10,642 nucleotides of DNA from Desulfomonile sp. (GCA_020216785.1 JAIWNO010000311.1:1-10642); one strand, 5' to 3'. Shown: positions 1 to 7,408, counted from the first letter of the stretch. Numbers and translations are program-made. The notes: generated from the letters alone by a model not told the origin.

Positions 1-603
1 TTCTCAAAGCGTCTATGGCGGGAGCGCCGATGATTTTCAAGGAAATCGGCTGCAATATCGGACTATTGATCCAAAAAGGGCAAAACTATAGTATCTTTCT
101 CAGACGGAAGTCGCAGGAAGGTGATCGTCAGCGGGGTATACTCATTCTGGATGAGAGCGCTCACGAGACTACTCTCCAGAAGTGGCTCAAGATTTTCGCA
201 AGCTTGGAACTCGTTGGGGCAATATCCAACATCTTGCAGAGATCCCTTTATTCGTGAATTCAAGAGTGTGTCGATTGATCCAGCTTGCCGACCACGTACT
301 TACGCTGTTTCTCATAGGTATAACGCTGGAGACACCAGCTACTTCGATATCATCGCCAGCAGATTTGATAGCGAAGGCGGCATCATACACGGTTTGGCAC
401 ACAAACAAACGTACCGTCCCGACTGTACTTGTCCTGCTTGCATGAGCCGACGTCTGTTTCGGTAACCATTTCACATCCCTAGACCTTTTTACTGGTTCTC
501 ATGGTTCCGATCATATCTGCCATACATTGGAGGGGTTTCTCTTCGCACATTACGCGTCCTCATGGGGTCAGACAAAACCTCTTGAGGGATGGGCAAGTTG
601 GGA
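1..603. other. Region without a confident gene
   Basis: This stretch downstream of the helicase has visibly lower GC than its neighbour and no frame that I recognise as a protein family. On the minus strand, frames between about 474 and 63 read plausibly in pieces but switch frame, as a decayed gene would; the best piece is listed separately. Immediately after the helicase stop, the minus strand has CCTC-AA-GAGG followed by TTTT (around 577-590). Its two-base loop makes it at best a weak terminator. No tRNA, direct repeat or insertion-sequence end was found. Confidence 0.5.
63..263 (-). CDS. Unrecognised short ORF, possible gene remnant
   Basis: A 66-residue frame on the minus strand ends at a TAG at 63-65. 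It stays open upstream to about 302, giving about 80 residues if the first part is included. The composition looks protein-like, mixing hydrophobic and acidic residues, with a run of Leu/Pro-rich strands near the end (residues such as TITFLRLP). No signal peptide, membrane segment or known motif is visible. Another minus-strand frame, from 474 to about 290, reads sensibly and stops where this one takes over, so the pair could be a frameshifted or decayed gene. It could equally be chance. No function is proposed. Confidence 0.2.
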   Translation of the reverse strand: MNSRIKGSLQDVGYCPNEFQACENLEPLLESSLVSALIQNEYTPLTITFLRLPSEKDTIVLPFLDQ

Positions 604-2697
604 TTAGACCAACGGTGGACGCATCAATAGTTGCACCGCGCGCCGCGCGGTCTCTGCGAGCGCGGGCTGTTCCTTTTCCAGCGCGATGAGTTGCCGCACG
701 TGGTCTGCAGTGCGGAGAATGAGCATGGCAAGATCTCCCTCGTCGGCGTCCACGTGATCAACCAGCAGGCTCCAGTCGACTCCGTCTGCCCACAAATACA
801 CCGCCGCGGCCGGCCAGAATATGATCGTCGGAACGTCGAACCCCCGAGAGATCATGAACTCCATGAGCGGCCTCAACTGACGGGCCATGCCACGGAATTT
901 CTTCCAGAGCTTCCGAGTCATTTGCCATAGCTCGCGGCTCATCACGATCTCCCGATCCTTATCGAGCACGAACGGTGCCACTACCGCGGCAAGCTCATCG
1001 GCTTCAAGTCCCTGGAGCGCTTCCTGCCTGATCAGTTCAGCGATCAGGAGCGGATGATCCAATCTGAGCTGCGCAGCCCATCGGCCGTCGTAGGTCGGTG
1101 TGCCGTCTTGCTCGAGATATTCCAGCTCCTGCAAGAGCTTCATATGGCGGTCGAACTCCCGCAAGAGCTTGCGGTGAACCTTGTCGGCCCTGCGCTGGTC
1201 CTCATGGAAGGAAACGAAAGAGAGCCTGAGAAGCTCCCGCACACCTTTGGGATCGTGGGAGAGCAGCAGATTGAGTGTCATGGAGAAATTGACCGCGATG
1301 CGGGATTCAAGAGGTTCCGGATCTGACAGCAGGAGCTTTTTCACCAGCATTATGTCCAGGAATTTCCCAGGGATGATAAGAGTGAATCCTGCCCTGTCCA
1401 TGCCCCGCCGCCCCGCGCGGCCGGTCATCTGATGGAACTCCGTGGCAGTGATATCCACGAAATTCCGGCCGTTGAATCGGTCACTTTGGAGAATCACCAC
1501 GGTCCGGGCGGGGAAATTGACTCCGGCCGCGACCGTGGATGTGGAGAAAATCACCTCCAGGAAGCCCCGCGCCATCAGCTTTTCGATGAGGAGTCTCCAT
1601 GCAGGCAGCCGCCCCGCATGATGAGATCCCGCTCGGCACAGGAGCAACCGTCGCAGTTGATGCTGATTCTGGAGTTCCGGATAGTCGGCGATAAGTGCCC
1701 TCACTTCGTCCGCGAAGCCGTCACTGTCAGGAAGCGTGGGAGAGGACTGGAGTTGCTGCAGTGCTTTATCGCAATCGGAACGGGACTTGTGGAAAATGAT
1801 GGCTGGAAGGAGGTTGGCTTCACGGAGGACGTTTACGATAGTATTGATATCTTGTGAAGAATTCTCGCCGTGGCGGCCCTTGCGCGGATGCTCGCTTGTG
1901 AGGCTCGCCACCTTGGGGAAAAGCCTTCTCCCCTGCAAGAACGGTGTCAGCTGACCGCTCGGAGTGAGGAAGAGCACGTGGAGAGGCACCGGTCTTTCAA
2001 GCGCGCGCACAACCGAACAGCGTGCGGAGCGGATCTGCGTCAGCCACGCGGCGATGTCGTTAGCGTTGGAGACGGTGGCTGACAGCATCAGGAGGCGAAT
2101 TCGTCCAGGCAAATAGATCAGCACCTCCTCCCAGACCACCCCGCGGTCGTAGTCGCCCAGATAGTGCGCCTCGTCGAGGATAACAAGATCTACATCCAGG
2201 TCTCTTCCCTCGTGCATCGCATCGTAAAGCTGGTTCCGCAAGATTTCCGTCGTCCCCACTATCAGAGGGGCGTCGGGATTTTCCTTTCGGTCGCCCGTGA
2301 GGATACCGACGCGTTCGGCTCCCACCGCGTCGCAAAACTCTTCGTATTTGGCGTTCGAGAGCGCTTTAAGCGGAGTGGCGTACCAAACACCGCCACCTCT
2401 GGACAGGAAGACCTTGGCTGCCTCAAGAGCGATCCACGTCTTTCCCGAACCAGTGGGAGCAGTCACGAGAACATCTTCTCTCATGACTCGCTCAAGAGCT
2501 TCCATCTGAAATGGGTCAGGCATGAAGGGCGCTGGCTCCGGCCGCCCGATATCGGCCAGGAGCCTTTGTGTCTGCCGGTGAATCGGCGATGGCGTTTCTT
2601 GGGCTTTGGAGTGGGGCCGCGGTTTTGTCTTTCCTCGGGGAAACGACCGCAGCTTGAAGGCTGAGACTTTCGGCTTTTTCGAATATACTCGCGCCAT
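604..2697 (-). CDS. Ski2/Mtr4/HelY-type DExH-box RNA helicase
   Basis: A 697-residue superfamily 2 helicase, expected to unwind RNA in the cytoplasm using ATP. The motifs run in order: Walker A APTGSGKT (80-87), TPLKALSNAKYEEF (108-121), GTTEILRN (148-155), DEAH (175-178), SAT (206-208), IFHKSR (301-306), the FSTSTVAAGVNFPA stretch (384-397) and QMTGRAGRRGMD (423-434). The Ski2-family segment FSMTLNLLLS (471-480), with the following RLSFVSF, comes next. Residues about 590-675 resemble the DSHCT domain that closes Ski2, Mtr4 and HelY proteins, including DEGDLAMLILRTADHVRQL. The N-terminal 35 residues are basic and unstructured-looking. The start at 2697 lacks a clear Shine-Dalgarno, but the frame is well placed for the family. 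At 697 residues it is shorter than eukaryotic Ski2/Mtr4, with little room for a large arch insertion. It is transcribed away from the receiver gene. The family is clear; the cellular substrate is unknown. Confidence 0.9.
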   Translation of the reverse strand: MARVYSKKPKVSAFKLRSFPRGKTKPRPHSKAQETPSPIHRQTQRLLADIGRPEPAPFMPDPFQMEALERVMREDVLVTAPTGSGKTWIALEAAKVFLSRGGGVWYATPLKALSNAKYEEFCDAVGAERVGILTGDRKENPDAPLIVGTTEILRNQLYDAMHEGRDLDVDLVILDEAHYLGDYDRGVVWEEVLIYLPGRIRLLMLSATVSNANDIAAWLTQIRSARCSVVRALERPVPLHVLFLTPSGQLTPFLQGRRLFPKVASLTSEHPRKGRHGENSSQDINTIVNVLREANLLPAIIFHKSRSDCDKALQQLQSSPTLPDSDGFADEVRALIADYPELQNQHQLRRLLLCRAGSHHAGRLPAWRLLIEKLMARGFLEVIFSTSTVAAGVNFPARTVVILQSDRFNGRNFVDITATEFHQMTGRAGRRGMDRAGFTLIIPGKFLDIMLVKKLLLSDPEPLESRIAVNFSMTLNLLLSHDPKGVRELLRLSFVSFHEDQRRADKVHRKLLREFDRHMKLLQELEYLEQDGTPTYDGRWAAQLRLDHPLLIAELIRQEALQGLEADELAAVVAPFVLDKDREIVMSRELWQMTRKLWKKFRGMARQLRPLMEFMISRGFDVPTIIFWPAAAVYLWADGVDWSLLVDHVDADEGDLAMLILRTADHVRQLIALEKEQPALAETARRAVQLLMRPPLV

Positions 2698-2909
2698 ATG
2701 AAATCAGGTTACCGTTGCGGGCATTCGCGGCACACACAGTTGCTCGGCACGGCGGGACCCGTCTTCTATCTTGACCCGTTTGGCGGACCTTATTAGTCTA
2801 ATTTAGTAATCATGCAAGGAAGTGCGCATTCCACCAATTCTGAACGCGGAATTACAAACCTCCAACCAGGTCTGCAGGCGCGTCATGAACCATGGGAAGG
2901 AGCTTCCCT
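2698..2909. promoter_or_regulatory. Divergent promoter region, helicase / receiver
   Basis: This 212-bp region separates two divergently transcribed genes and must hold both promoters. For the rightward gene TTGACC (2771-2776) is a plausible -35, but the -10 at 17 bp spacing, TAGTCT (2794-2799), is poor. An AT-rich block at 2790-2811 contains the short palindrome ATTAG-T-CTAAT (2792-2802), which could be an operator or a -10 region for either direction. On the minus strand TTGCAT (2811-2816), 16 bp from TAATAA (2789-2794), is an alternative pair for the helicase. All of these assignments are weak. Confidence 0.3.
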
Positions 2910-3347
2910 ATGAACCGCGATCCCATGACACCAAGCGAACCGGAGCGCAAGATCAGGGTGCTCCTCGTGGACGACATGAAATCGCTTTTGATCATAATGG
3001 AAAGAGGACTCAGAAGCCAGGGGCATGAAGTCGCCGTAGCAGAGTCAGGAAGCGAAGCGATAGAAATCTTTAAAGAAAATGTCATCGACGTGATAGTATG
3101 CGACATGGCTATGGAAGGAATGGATGGATGCGCGGTCAGTCGGGCTGTCCGCAAAATCTGCCAAGAGCGTGGGATTCGCAAGACACCGTTCATTTTGTTG
3201 ACAGGCTGGGGGGAGTTTGATCGAACCGAAGCGTTTGAAGAGGCCGGAGTTGATCTTGTAGTGGAGAAACCGGCGGATATGAAGCATTTGTTCAACGTGA
3301 TCCGCAGTATGGCAACTCCAAAAAGCAACCCGGCGCGAGACTGTTAA
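2910..3347 (+). CDS. Stand-alone response-regulator receiver protein
   Basis: A 145-residue CheY-like protein consisting only of a receiver domain, with no output domain. The conserved residues are present: the acidic pair D21/D22 (VLLVDD), the phosphoacceptor D65 (VIVCDMAM), the switch threonine T98 (ILLTGWG) and the lysine K120 (VVEKPAD). I chose the ATG at 2910 because AAGGAG lies 7 bases upstream (2897-2902). An in-frame ATG at 2892 would add six residues but places that site inside the gene. The GWGE after the switch residue and the EKPAD end are typical of receivers attached to or partnered with hybrid kinases. No kinase gene lies beside it and the Pho operon starts 264 bp later, so its partner is unknown. 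It probably works by protein-protein contact in a phosphorelay. Confidence 0.88.
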   Translation: MNRDPMTPSEPERKIRVLLVDDMKSLLIIMERGLRSQGHEVAVAESGSEAIEIFKENVIDVIVCDMAMEGMDGCAVSRAVRKICQERGIRKTPFILLTGWGEFDRTEAFEEAGVDLVVEKPADMKHLFNVIRSMATPKSNPARDC

Positions 3348-3611
3348 GGCCGTGTTCTGTGGGGTATTTGGTCCGGTTCGTGAATTTAACGCGTTTCTAA
3401 CCGTCCGGTAACAATTCCTCAATCGGTTCAACACACAGTCGCGCGTAGTTCTGCGCCCCGGCTACGGAGACAATTCTCAAGAGTCCTTTCTATATGGGAA
3501 CCTCTGCCGGGCTTGCGGAACGCCTGAGGCCAATCGGCCCTTGTTTTCCAAAAAGTTTTCGGTCAATTTTGAACAGAGTTTCGGGTCCATTACTGGATAG
3601 TGAGTTCACAA
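3348..3611. promoter_or_regulatory. Intergenic region upstream of phoB
   Basis: A 264-bp region with no credible ORF. Near its left part sit the three phased TAAC hexamers listed separately. A short GGCC-AATC-GGCC palindrome (3532-3543) followed by TTGTTTT could be a weak terminator or leader hairpin. Close to the gene, TTGAAC (3569-3574), 16 bp from TACTGG (3591-3596), is a marginal promoter match. If that were used, the transcript would begin almost at the start codon. No strong consensus promoter is visible. Confidence 0.35.
3385..3412 (+). promoter_or_regulatory. Candidate Pho box (three 11-bp phased repeats)
   Basis: Three hexamers, TTTAAC (3385-3390), TCTAAC (3396-3401) and GGTAAC (3407-3412), share TAAC and are separated by exactly 5 bp, giving an 11-bp period. 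Known PhoB and PhoP sites are direct repeats at 11-bp spacing; the Bacillus PhoP box is built on TTAACA-like hexamers and the E. coli box on CTGTCAT-like heptamers. The position, about 200 bp upstream of a PhoB-type gene, fits autoregulation. The assignment is inferred from spacing and context and no -10 element was placed confidently downstream. Confidence 0.45.
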
Positions 3612-4298
3612 ATGCCTAACGAGAAGATCTTGGCGGTCGATGACGATGAGGACATCCGGGAACTGGTCAAGTACAACCTTGCCAAGGATGGTTTTCGGGT
3701 GCGCTGCGTCGCTTCCGGAGAGCAGGCTCTTACGGAGGCGCTGGATTTTACCCCTGATCTGGTTCTGCTTGACCTGATGCTGCCGGGTTTGGACGGGCTG
3801 GACGTCTGCCGTCAGCTCAAGAGTAATCCCAAAACCAACCACATCCCCATCATCATGCTGACTGCCAAGGGCGAGGATTCCGACGTAGTGGCCGGTCTCG
3901 AACTTGGTGCGGATGATTACATTACCAAGCCGTTCAGTCCGCGGGTCCTGCTCGCCCGGACAAAGGCGGTGCTCAGGAGATTCCGAAGAGAGCAACCTCA
4001 AGACAGCGCCGTAGTGCAGGCGCATGACGTGGTTATAAATCCCGCGCGACATGAGGTGCTTGTGAGCGGCAAGGCCGTCGAACTCACCGCCTCGGAATTC
4101 CGAATCATGCATTTTTTGGCAAGACGGCCCGGGTGGGTCTTCAGTCGGGAGCAGATCATCGATGCGGTGAGGGGCCAGGATTATCCGGTCACCGAGCGCT
4201 CGGTAGACGTCCAGATCGTCGGATTGCGCAAGAAGCTCGGCGAAGCGGGTAGGCTCATTGAGACGGTTCGCGGCGTCGGATATCGGTTCAAGGAGTAA
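3612..4298 (+). CDS. phoB: PhoB-type phosphate response regulator
   Basis: An OmpR/PhoB-family transcription factor of 228 residues. Receiver domain (about 4-118): acidic pair D10/D11, phosphoacceptor D54 (LLDLMLPGLDG), T84 and K106 in TKPF. Winged-helix DNA-binding domain (about 135-227): ELTASEFRIM, then the recognition-helix region TERSVDVQIVGLRKKLG (194-210), and the closing TVRGVGYRF (218-226) typical of PhoB. Phosphorylated PhoB binds Pho boxes and activates phosphate-starvation genes. I prefer the ATG at 3612, which gives the short N-terminus usual in the family. An in-frame GTG at 3600 would add four residues, and neither has a strong Shine-Dalgarno. It is followed after one base by the kinase gene. 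A different OmpR-family role is possible, but the phoR and phoU neighbours support the name. Confidence 0.92.
   Translation: MPNEKILAVDDDEDIRELVKYNLAKDGFRVRCVASGEQALTEALDFTPDLVLLDLMLPGLDGLDVCRQLKSNPKTNHIPIIMLTAKGEDSDVVAGLELGADDYITKPFSPRVLLARTKAVLRRFRREQPQDSAVVQAHDVVINPARHEVLVSGKAVELTASEFRIMHFLARRPGWVFSREQIIDAVRGQDYPVTERSVDVQIVGLRKKLGEAGRLIETVRGVGYRFKE
4290..4295 (+). promoter_or_regulatory. Shine-Dalgarno of phoR inside the phoB end
   Basis: AAGGAG forms the last two sense codons (Lys-Glu) of phoB and sits four bases before the phoR ATG at 4300. This decides the phoR start over an in-frame ATG at 4258 inside phoB, and suggests translational coupling. Confidence 0.75.
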
Positions 4299-4299
4299 T

Positions 4300-6081
4300 A
4301 TGGGGAACCGGCGTAAACTCCTGTGGCAGCTGTATCCTTCATATCTTGTGATCACCTTTGTGTCGGTGGCTGCAATTGCATGGTTTGCGTCTGCTGCGGT
4401 GAAGACCCTGTACTTTCAAAGCACTACGGACGACCTCAAGGCCAGAGCGAAGCTCATCGAGGAGATCATCAAGTGGCAATTGGACCATGATCATGCTATC
4501 GCCCTGGACAAGCTGTGCAAAGAACTAGGACCGGCGATCGCCACGCGCATCACGCTCATCCTGCCCTCGGGCAAGGTTATAGCGGACTCGCATGAAGACC
4601 CCGCTCAGATGGAAGATCACTCCATACGCCCGGAGTTCAAGGATGCCATCGCCGGAAATGTGGGGGTCGCGCAGCGGTACAGCTTCAGCGTCCACCAGGA
4701 AATGATGTACGTAGCTCTTCCGGTCCTTGAGAAGGGTGACGTAGCAGGCGTGGTTCGGGTCTCAGTGCCGATGGTGGAAGTAGCCGCGGTTCTCAACCGG
4801 ATCTATCTTCAGGTTGCGGCTGGGAGCATCGCCATTGTAGTGCTCGCAGCTCTCGTGAGCCTTTTCATCTCCCACCGGATCAACAAGCCCATTACCGCGC
4901 TGAAAGGAGGCGCCCAGAGATTTGCCGAAGGCGACCTGGAGTACAGACTGGAAGTGCCTCATACAGAGGAAATCGCAGCCCTTGCCGAAGCGATGAACAC
5001 TATGGCGGCTCAGCTCCACTCCCGGTTCAGCACTGTGACCAGCCAGCGCAATGAACTCGAAGCCGTGCTCTCCAGTATGATGGAAGCGGTGCTCGTGATT
5101 GACGCGTCCGAACGCGTTCTCAGGGTGAATCAATCAGCTGAACGGCTCTTCGACACACCGGCGCATCGCATGGAAGGAAGGAGCGTGAGAGAGGTTATCC
5201 GGAGGACCGATCTTCACCGATTCGTCGAGAAGGCGTTGGCCGCGGACCAGACCGTGGAAGGAGATATCGTGTTCCGCGGCGCGCCTGATCGTTTCATTCA
5301 GGCGCACGGAACACCGCTCAAGGACGCGAATGGCTCGAGAATCGGCGCGCTCGTGGTGCTCAATGATGTTACCAGGCTCAAGACCCTTGAAAACATCCGC
5401 AGGGACTTCGTCACAAATGTCTCCCATGAACTGCGGACACCGATTACCTCTATCAAAGGATTCCTTGAAACGCTCAAAGAAGGAGCGATCGATGATCCGG
5501 AAAACCGGGAACGTTTCCTGGACATCATCCTCAAACATACGAACCGACTGAACATGATCATCGAAGACCTTTTGACCCTGTCGAAGATCGAGCAGGAGGC
5601 GGAGCGCAAGGAAATCCACCTGGAAGAGGCAAATATAATTAATGTTCTTGAGGCGGTGTCAAAAACATGTAAGAATATAGCTGAAGAGAAAAACATAGCA
5701 TTACTGATTAACTGTGATGAGAAGCTCGCCGGAAGAATCAACCCGACGCTTTTGGAACAAGCCGTGCTGAACCTCGTGGACAACGCGATAAAGTACAGTG
5801 ACCAAGGAAGCATCGTCCATCTAGATGCTCGCGCCTCTGACGGCGAAATTGTCATTCGCGTGGTTGACCAGGGCTGTGGGATTTCTCGAGAGCACCTTGA
5901 CCGGATATTTGAGCGCTTCTACCGTGTTGACAAAGCGCGCAGCCGCCAGGCAGGGGGCACCGGCCTCGGACTCGCCATCGTAAAGCACATCGTGAACGCG
6001 CACGGAGGCCGCATAGAGGTTCGCAGCTCTCCCGGCGAGGGCAGCACGTTCTCGATCCACCTGGGGCGACCCAAGGAGTAA
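4300..6081 (+). CDS. phoR: PhoR-type membrane sensor histidine kinase
   Basis: A 593-residue inner-membrane histidine kinase. Order: first membrane helix (about 14-34), an extracytoplasmic sensor region of about 135 residues (36-170), second membrane helix (about 170-191), HAMP linker (about 192-245), PAS domain (about 253-362), and a HisKA dimerisation domain with phospho-accepting H376 in NVSHELRTP. The ATP-binding domain carries the N box N495 (NLVDNAIKYS), G1 DQGCGI (523-528), F box FERFYRVD (537-544) and G2 GGTGLGLAI (552-560). It is expected to phosphorylate PhoB and, in phosphate excess, to dephosphorylate it. E. coli PhoR lacks a large periplasmic domain; this one has a substantial one, as in Bacillus-type PhoR, so direct sensing of an external signal is possible. 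It begins one base after the phoB stop and ends eight bases before phoU. All catalytic boxes are intact. Confidence 0.92.
   Translation: MGNRRKLLWQLYPSYLVITFVSVAAIAWFASAAVKTLYFQSTTDDLKARAKLIEEIIKWQLDHDHAIALDKLCKELGPAIATRITLILPSGKVIADSHEDPAQMEDHSIRPEFKDAIAGNVGVAQRYSFSVHQEMMYVALPVLEKGDVAGVVRVSVPMVEVAAVLNRIYLQVAAGSIAIVVLAALVSLFISHRINKPITALKGGAQRFAEGDLEYRLEVPHTEEIAALAEAMNTMAAQLHSRFSTVTSQRNELEAVLSSMMEAVLVIDASERVLRVNQSAERLFDTPAHRMEGRSVREVIRRTDLHRFVEKALAADQTVEGDIVFRGAPDRFIQAHGTPLKDANGSRIGALVVLNDVTRLKTLENIRRDFVTNVSHELRTPITSIKGFLETLKEGAIDDPENRERFLDIILKHTNRLNMIIEDLLTLSKIEQEAERKEIHLEEANIINVLEAVSKTCKNIAEEKNIALLINCDEKLAGRINPTLLEQAVLNLVDNAIKYSDQGSIVHLDARASDGEIVIRVVDQGCGISREHLDRIFERFYRVDKARSRQAGGTGLGLAIVKHIVNAHGGRIEVRSSPGEGSTFSIHLGRPKE
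6073..6078 (+). promoter_or_regulatory. Shine-Dalgarno of phoU inside the phoR end
   Basis: AAGGAG encodes the final Lys-Glu of phoR and lies 11 bases before the phoU ATG at 6090. The spacing is rather long, which may make initiation depend on ribosomes finishing phoR. Confidence 0.6.
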
Positions 6082-6089
6082 ATTTCAGT

Positions 6090-6797
6090 ATGCGTATCCG
6101 ACTTCAGAGAGACATCGATAGGCTCAAGAAACGAATCATCGAACTGGGAACGCTTGTCGAGGAGCGATACACCATGGCGGTGAAAGCCATAGAGTGCCGC
6201 GACATCGAGCTGGCCCGGAAGGTTATCCTGGGCGACATCGACATCGACCAGATGGAAGTGGACCTCGAAGAGGAATGCCTCAAGATTTTGGCACTGCACC
6301 AGCCCGTTGCCGATCAGCTGCGCTATATCGTTGCGGTGCTCAAGATGAACAATGACCTTGAGCGAATTGGCGACCTGGCGGTTAACATAGCTCAACGATT
6401 GGAGTTTTCTACCGCATCGAAAGATATGCCTATTCCGTTCGACTACTTCACCATGTGCCAGAAGGTCGAGGAGATGCTCCGTAATGCGTTGGACTCGCTG
6501 GTGAACATGGACTTGGACCTCGCCTATCAGGTCTGTGCCGCGGATGACGAAGTGGATTTCATGAAACACGTGATGCAGTCGCAGTTTGTCCAGAAAGTCC
6601 GCGAACGTACTGAAGACCTCGAGCAATTGATTAACTTATTCCTGATCTCCCGCAACCTAGAGCGGATCGGCGACCACGCGACCAACATCGCGGAAGACGT
6701 GATCTATATGATTACCGGCCAGATCCATCGACACCGCGGGGACGAGTTCGCTGCCGCGGCATCCGGTGCGGAAGCTATTCGGCAGGATGGACCCTAG
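6090..6797 (+). CDS. phoU: Phosphate signalling regulator PhoU
   Basis: A 235-residue all-helical cytoplasmic protein made of two repeated three-helix PhoU domains. Each repeat carries the family metal-binding signature: ERIGDLAVNIAQ (91-102) and ERIGDHATNIAED (191-203). The length is normal for the family (about 220-240 residues). PhoU links the state of the Pst phosphate transporter to PhoR, favouring inhibition of PhoB phosphorylation when phosphate is plentiful. Its place directly after phoR and its likely co-transcription fit this. The usual neighbours pstSCAB are not in the window. The last 20 residues, after the final helix, are Ala-rich and probably disordered. Confidence 0.95.
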   Translation: MRIRLQRDIDRLKKRIIELGTLVEERYTMAVKAIECRDIELARKVILGDIDIDQMEVDLEEECLKILALHQPVADQLRYIVAVLKMNNDLERIGDLAVNIAQRLEFSTASKDMPIPFDYFTMCQKVEEMLRNALDSLVNMDLDLAYQVCAADDEVDFMKHVMQSQFVQKVRERTEDLEQLINLFLISRNLERIGDHATNIAEDVIYMITGQIHRHRGDEFAAAASGAEAIRQDGP

Positions 6798-6927
6798 AAT
6801 TTGGGACTCAAATACGGTGCCGAATCTCCAAGGGATAGGCAACCGCCCGCGCCCACACGCGGTCAAAAAAATCTCTCCTGATCTCGACCGAATAGGCAAT
6901 GCAGGGCGGTATCCTGAAAAACCGGCC

Positions 6928-6956
6928 TTGACAGAATCGCCTTTGGATCCTATTTT
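6928..6956 (+). promoter_or_regulatory. Sigma70-type promoter of the tRNA gene
   Basis: A perfect -35 TTGACA (6928-6933) is followed after exactly 17 bp by -10 TATTTT (6951-6956). Transcription would start near 6963, about nine bases before the mature tRNA 5' end, as expected for a tRNA gene with a short leader. This is the best promoter match in the window. Confidence 0.85.
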
Positions 6957-6971
6957 AAAAAGATAGACGAC

Positions 6972-7048
<77 letters not shown>

Positions 7049-7056
7049 AGCATGTG

Positions 7057-7090
7057 AAGAGGCTATGAACACAGTTCTTAGCCTCTTTTT
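7057..7090 (+). terminator. Intrinsic terminator after tRNA-fMet
   Basis: A perfect 9-bp stem, AAGAGGCTA (7057-7065) with TAGCCTCTT (7079-7087), continues inward past one mismatch into GAAC/GTTC with an ACA loop. It ends in a run of five T (7086-7090). It starts nine bases after the tRNA and closes the unit. Confidence 0.9.
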
Positions 7091-7408
7091 CGTTGTATTC
7101 ATTGCGTCAAGATTCTGATGCCATTGGGCATTCGAAGCAGTGATACCAATGCGTCATTAAATCAGTAACACGGTCCTGGTAGGGGCGTACCCGCGGGTGC
7201 GCCCTGAAAGCCGGGCCGACACTTGGGTCGGCCCCTACCAAACGTCGTTGAAGTGACCTCTTTGATCTTTCATGGGTGCAGCGCGTTTCTGTTCGGGAAC
7301 GAGATCATGCGGCCCTGGCCATAGCTGGGTTCTAGACTCTTGCACAATAGAGTGAACAAGAAAAAGTAATCCCATAGGCTTATGAGCGGCGTAAAGGCCT
7401 CTGCGTGT
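7091..7408. other. Intergenic region between tRNA unit and transposase
   Basis: 318 bp without a credible gene. It contains the 64-bp nested palindrome listed separately and then, after about 7250, the probable left end of the IS701-like element. I looked for an inverted repeat matching the sequence beyond the other end of that transposase and found none that was convincing. A small minus-strand ORF (7270-7458) overlaps the transposase end in another frame and looks like chance. Confidence 0.5.
7177..7240. repeat. Nested palindromic intergenic repeat
   Basis: Perfect 10-bp outer arms, TGGTAGGGGC (7177-7186) and GCCCCTACCA (7231-7240), enclose two hairpins. Hairpin 1 (7183-7204) pairs GGGCG and CGCCC, then ACCC with GGGT around GC. 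Hairpin 2 (7213-7234) pairs GGGCCGAC with GTCGGCCC. The hairpins share their outermost bases with the arms, so either two stem-loops or a three-way cruciform can form. It resembles REP/MITE-like dispersed elements of intergenic DNA. Only one copy is in the window, so dispersion is inferred. Confidence 0.7.

Noticed and set aside
3606..4355. A 249-codon minus-strand frame over phoB
   Set aside because: It lies antisense to a gene with every PhoB motif intact, its own translation has no recognisable domain, and GC-rich codon use explains the lack of stops.
5919..6626. A 235-codon minus-strand frame over phoR and phoU
   Set aside because: It is antisense to two well-supported genes, and its His/Val/Leu-rich product is typical of antisense translation.
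6849..6873. CCGCG-CCCACA-CGCGG stem followed by an A-run, as a phoU terminator
   Set aside because: The run after the stem is A on the phoU transcript, not U, and on the opposite strand the T-run precedes the stem, so it does not work as an intrinsic terminator in either direction.
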